NCBI GenBank assembly: GCA_016841005.1
Contig: JAEORG010000138.1
Location: 1 to 8,108 of the forward strand
DNA: 8,108 nucleotides
Reading direction: 5' to 3'
From: Candidatus Thorarchaeota archaeon
GTDB taxonomy: Archaea > Asgardarchaeota > Thorarchaeia > Thorarchaeales > Thorarchaeaceae
Part shown: positions 5,621 to 8,108 of the stretch, piece by piece
How positions within the stretch are numbered: the stretch's first letter is position 1
How the letters are laid out: the number at the start of each line of letters is the position of its first letter
Made by a program: the position numbers and the translations under genes
Notes under the pieces: generated by a model
What the model was told of the DNA's origin: nothing
The model's database searches: none
What the model saw: the letters and a program-made list of their open reading frames with translations, nothing else

Positions 5621-8035
5621 TTGAAGCACGCAAAGAAAGCGTTAGTGTTATTTTTCCTATTAATAACCCCTTTACTTCTATCCGGGATTTTACTCCCTAC
5701 ATTAAGCGACGAAGTAAGGACAACGATTTCAATAATCCCCACAAAAGTCAATGTGCCCTCTTATGAGGAACAGACTCCAATCTTGGCATATAGTGATACT
5801 GACATGGACAATTATGCTTCAATTCTATTGTGGGAGGGTAATGGGTCCCCTGATACACCATATATCATAGACGGATACAACATCACTTCCGATGGAACTT
5901 GTATTGAGATTCGTAACACAATCCGAGCTTTTGAGATTCGAAACTGCTATCTATCCAGTGTTTCAGGATATGATGGAACTGGAATACAAATCAACAATGT
6001 AACTAAAGCGGCCATTGTGGATACTTTTGTACTGAATAAAGTCAAGTCTATCGATATCATGAATACACCCGTCCCGTACATTGAGAATTGTACCATTCAT
6101 GATAGTAATACCATCTCTCTCTCCAACTGCACGGGTGCAACACTTACGGAATGTGAAATCTATGATAACCTGCAATTTGGAATCCAAATGGTCGAATGTA
6201 ATAACTCATTGATTTCCAATAATGAAATACACAACAATGGAGCTCAGGGAGTGCATGCAGAGTCTTCAGATTTTCTAGCCATAACTAGTAATAACTTTGC
6301 CAAGAATTATGATGAAGGAATTCTTCTATTCGAGTGTAATAATGCCACAATTAGTGATAATGACATCTGGGAGAATGATTACCCAGGAGGTGGTTCAGGT
6401 CTCGACATAGAGGAAGGGTCATACTTTCTGATCGAAGCTAATCGAATTTGGAATAACTCAAATACAGGCGTTTATTCAGACAACGCTAACAACATTCAGA
6501 TTAAAGACAATCAGATTTACAATCACAGTCGTTTAGGCATCTATACTTATGAGTCACATAACAGTAGTATGATTGGAAATGACATATGGGGTAACGGGTG
6601 GGGTCTAGATCCATATGCAAGCGGTATCTACGTTGATTGTAGTAATGATTCGTTGATTGAAAACAACCGAATTTGGAACACCACTGCACAAGGCATTTAC
6701 CTTGATCTAGTTGCTGATGTTATTGTCCTGAACAATGAGATCTGGGATAACTCACCAACAGGTATCTACGTTTTTGAATCTGAACAGGTTGAAATTTCTT
6801 CCAATCATATCTTCAATAATACTGATACAGGACTATACTTGTATGGTCCAGGCTATTCAGATGTCGTCATACGTGAGAATGAAATTTATGGCAATGGATA
6901 TTTGATAACCTCACCGCTGGGTCTAGCTGGAATACATCTTATTGCTTACACAGATTGTATTATTGAAGACAATCACGTTTACAATAATTCAGATACTGGA
7001 ATTTTAATACAAGGCAATGGGAATACCATCATCGGTAACGAGGTCTATAATACCAATGGAAATGGTATAGAAGTCATTATGGTGGTAGATTGCGTAGTAG
7101 CTGAAAACACTATCTATGATAATGAGGATGGAATTCTGCTATATTCCATCAGTGCAAACGTAACTGACAATATTGTTTTTGACAATAATATCGGGATACA
7201 CTTGTACGGTTCTCAGTTTTGTTTGTTGTTTGGGAATGATATTGGTTGGAATGGCAATAATTCATTGCAAGAATATGGACAACCCAATAACCTATGGTAC
7301 AACAATGTCACAGATGTAGGGAATTGGTGGAGTGATTATGATGGTGCTGGAGTATACGACATCACCAATGGCACCGGTGTTGTGAATCATGACATGTTCC
7401 CATCCAAGAGCTTAGATCTTGTCAAACCAGCTTCGATAGAATTCGAGATACTGGACTCTGGCAATATCATTATTTGGGAAGCTTCTGCTCTAAATCCATC
7501 ACATTACGAGATATTCATTGACGAGTCTAGTGTCGGAACAGAATCTTGGGATGGTGTTGATATAGAGTTCGTAGCTGATGGACTTGCCCATGGAGTACAT
7601 ACAATCGAACTAGTGATTTACCATATATCAGGTCACTCAATAGGTAATTCCACGACTGCTGATGTAGAAGACCTCACACCACCATCTCTGGATGGACCAA
7701 GTCATATCAGTATCGTACTGGGTGATAGGGTGTCTGCGTATTATACTGCGAGTGATCCTTCAGGTATAGGCGGATGGGCAGTCAATGATACAGTCAATTT
7801 TGCTATTGATTCTACTGGGGGATTAACTGGTATCACTGATTTACCAGTGGGTGAGTACATAATTCGCATTCAAGTATCTGATACCTTTGGGCACACTGCC
7901 TATGTTGATGTTACTATATCAGTTACTGCTCCATCAGACAGTGGTTTTCCGACGACAATGATATTGGCTATAGGCGCTGGCGCTGCTGTTGTTGTCATAG
8001 TGCTTGTAATGATTTTGAAGAAACGCGGAAGTTAA
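5621..8035 (+). CDS. Membrane-anchored surface protein: NosD-type parallel beta-helix plus two beta-sandwich domains
   Basis: The 804-residue product opens with a basic, hydrophobic signal peptide (about 1-28). Residues 70-100 (LWEGNGSPDTPYIIDGYNI) are the usual entry to NosD/CASH-type beta-helices. The right-handed helix runs to about residue 545 and shows an N-x-[IV]-aromatic-x-N motif at 201, 224, 247, 274, 297, 320, 349, 372, 395, 420, 451, 473, 496, 517 and 539, mostly 23 residues apart. A variant of the GNWWSDYDG closing motif follows at 567-575. Two beta-sandwich domains follow: about 603-682 and a cadherin/Ig-like one at 686-768 (SDPSG, AVNDT, ID, then VGEY). A transmembrane helix (777-799) and a KKRGS tail place the rest outside the cell. 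Many N-x-S/T sequons suggest heavy N-glycosylation. Such folds commonly bind or cleave polysaccharides; no catalytic residues are identifiable, so adhesin, lyase-like or structural roles all remain possible. Confidence 0.92.
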   Translation: MKHAKKALVLFFLLITPLLLSGILLPTLSDEVRTTISIIPTKVNVPSYEEQTPILAYSDTDMDNYASILLWEGNGSPDTPYIIDGYNITSDGTCIEIRNTIRAFEIRNCYLSSVSGYDGTGIQINNVTKAAIVDTFVLNKVKSIDIMNTPVPYIENCTIHDSNTISLSNCTGATLTECEIYDNLQFGIQMVECNNSLISNNEIHNNGAQGVHAESSDFLAITSNNFAKNYDEGILLFECNNATISDNDIWENDYPGGGSGLDIEEGSYFLIEANRIWNNSNTGVYSDNANNIQIKDNQIYNHSRLGIYTYESHNSSMIGNDIWGNGWGLDPYASGIYVDCSNDSLIENNRIWNTTAQGIYLDLVADVIVLNNEIWDNSPTGIYVFESEQVEISSNHIFNNTDTGLYLYGPGYSDVVIRENEIYGNGYLITSPLGLAGIHLIAYTDCIIEDNHVYNNSDTGILIQGNGNTIIGNEVYNTNGNGIEVIMVVDCVVAENTIYDNEDGILLYSISANVTDNIVFDNNIGIHLYGSQFCLLFGNDIGWNGNNSLQEYGQPNNLWYNNVTDVGNWWSDYDGAGVYDITNGTGVVNHDMFPSKSLDLVKPASIEFEILDSGNIIIWEASALNPSHYEIFIDESSVGTESWDGVDIEFVADGLAHGVHTIELVIYHISGHSIGNSTTADVEDLTPPSLDGPSHISIVLGDRVSAYYTASDPSGIGGWAVNDTVNFAIDSTGGLTGITDLPVGEYIIRIQVSDTFGHTAYVDVTISVTAPSDSGFPTTMILAIGAGAAVVVIVLVMILKKRGS

Positions 8036-8055
8036 TTCAACAATAGAAAAAATGA

Positions 8056-8082
8056 GGGTCTCTATCTGAGACCCCTTTTCTT
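8056..8082 (+). terminator. Hairpin plus T-rich tract after the beta-helix gene
   Basis: A perfect 7-bp stem (GGGTCTC 8056-8062, GAGACCC 8068-8074) with a 5-base loop begins 21 bases after the stop codon and is followed by CTTTTCTT. This resembles an intrinsic terminator. In archaea the T tract is the main signal and the hairpin may instead protect the 3' end. It closes a single-gene transcript. Confidence 0.7.
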
Positions 8083-8108
8083 GTTATCCTCGTTTCTTTC
8101 CATAGACA

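Noticed and set aside
5560..6689. Minus-strand open frames at 5560-5751, 5963-6187 and 6501-6689
   Set aside because: They are antisense to the beta-helix gene or its leader. The Asn/Ile-rich repeats of that gene keep the opposite strand open by composition.
6170..7240. Near-repeated DNA words that might suggest a tandem repeat or CRISPR-like array
   Set aside because: The 69-base periodicity is the codon image of the 23-residue beta-helix rungs; nucleotide identity between copies is low and there are no spacers.

Overview
The window looks archaeal. It carries two large exported cell-surface proteins, a cytoplasmic DUF362 protein and small membrane-protein ORFs. Genes have Shine-Dalgarno (SD) sites and AT-rich TATA-like boxes. 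The NosD-type beta-helix and the Ig/cadherin-like modules of the second surface protein, with an SDPSG...NDT...ID...G core, are of a style common in Asgard archaea, especially Thorarchaeia-like genomes. That placement is inference from protein style and moderate AT richness, not from a marker gene.

Layout. (1) 1-3324, minus: a very large secreted cysteine peptidase of family C25 (gingipain-like, clan CD). The frame stays open through the left edge, so the C-terminus is missing. It has an N-terminal signal/anchor, a long pro-region, a catalytic His (H603) and Cys (C658), and at least three beta-sandwich modules. (2) 3325-4312: about 1 kb without a convincing intact gene. It holds the peptidase leader and promoter (including a possible SD-masking hairpin), a perfect 12-bp palindrome, and overlapping short open frames on the plus strand that may be remnants of membrane-protein genes. 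(3) 4313-4573, plus: a small two-helix membrane protein of unknown function. (4) 4588-5472, minus: a DUF362 protein without ferredoxin clusters, convergent with the small membrane gene. (5) 5473-5620: a divergent promoter region. (6) 5621-8035, plus: a TTG-started 804-residue surface protein with signal peptide, parallel beta-helix, two beta-sandwich domains and a C-terminal membrane anchor. (7) 8056-8079: a hairpin plus T-rich tract, a likely terminator.

How the parts relate: the peptidase and the beta-helix protein are both predicted to act outside the membrane, as a surface protease and a surface-anchored adhesin or glycan-interacting protein. They are not in one operon, and nothing in the sequence shows that they interact. 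DUF362 is cytoplasmic, of unknown reaction, and shares only an upstream region with the beta-helix gene. No RNA gene, CRISPR array or transposase was recognised. I see no strong case for a complete new system. The most unusual items are the leader structure of the peptidase gene, the aromatic ladder and stacked loops of the beta-helix, and the decayed-looking 1-kb stretch.
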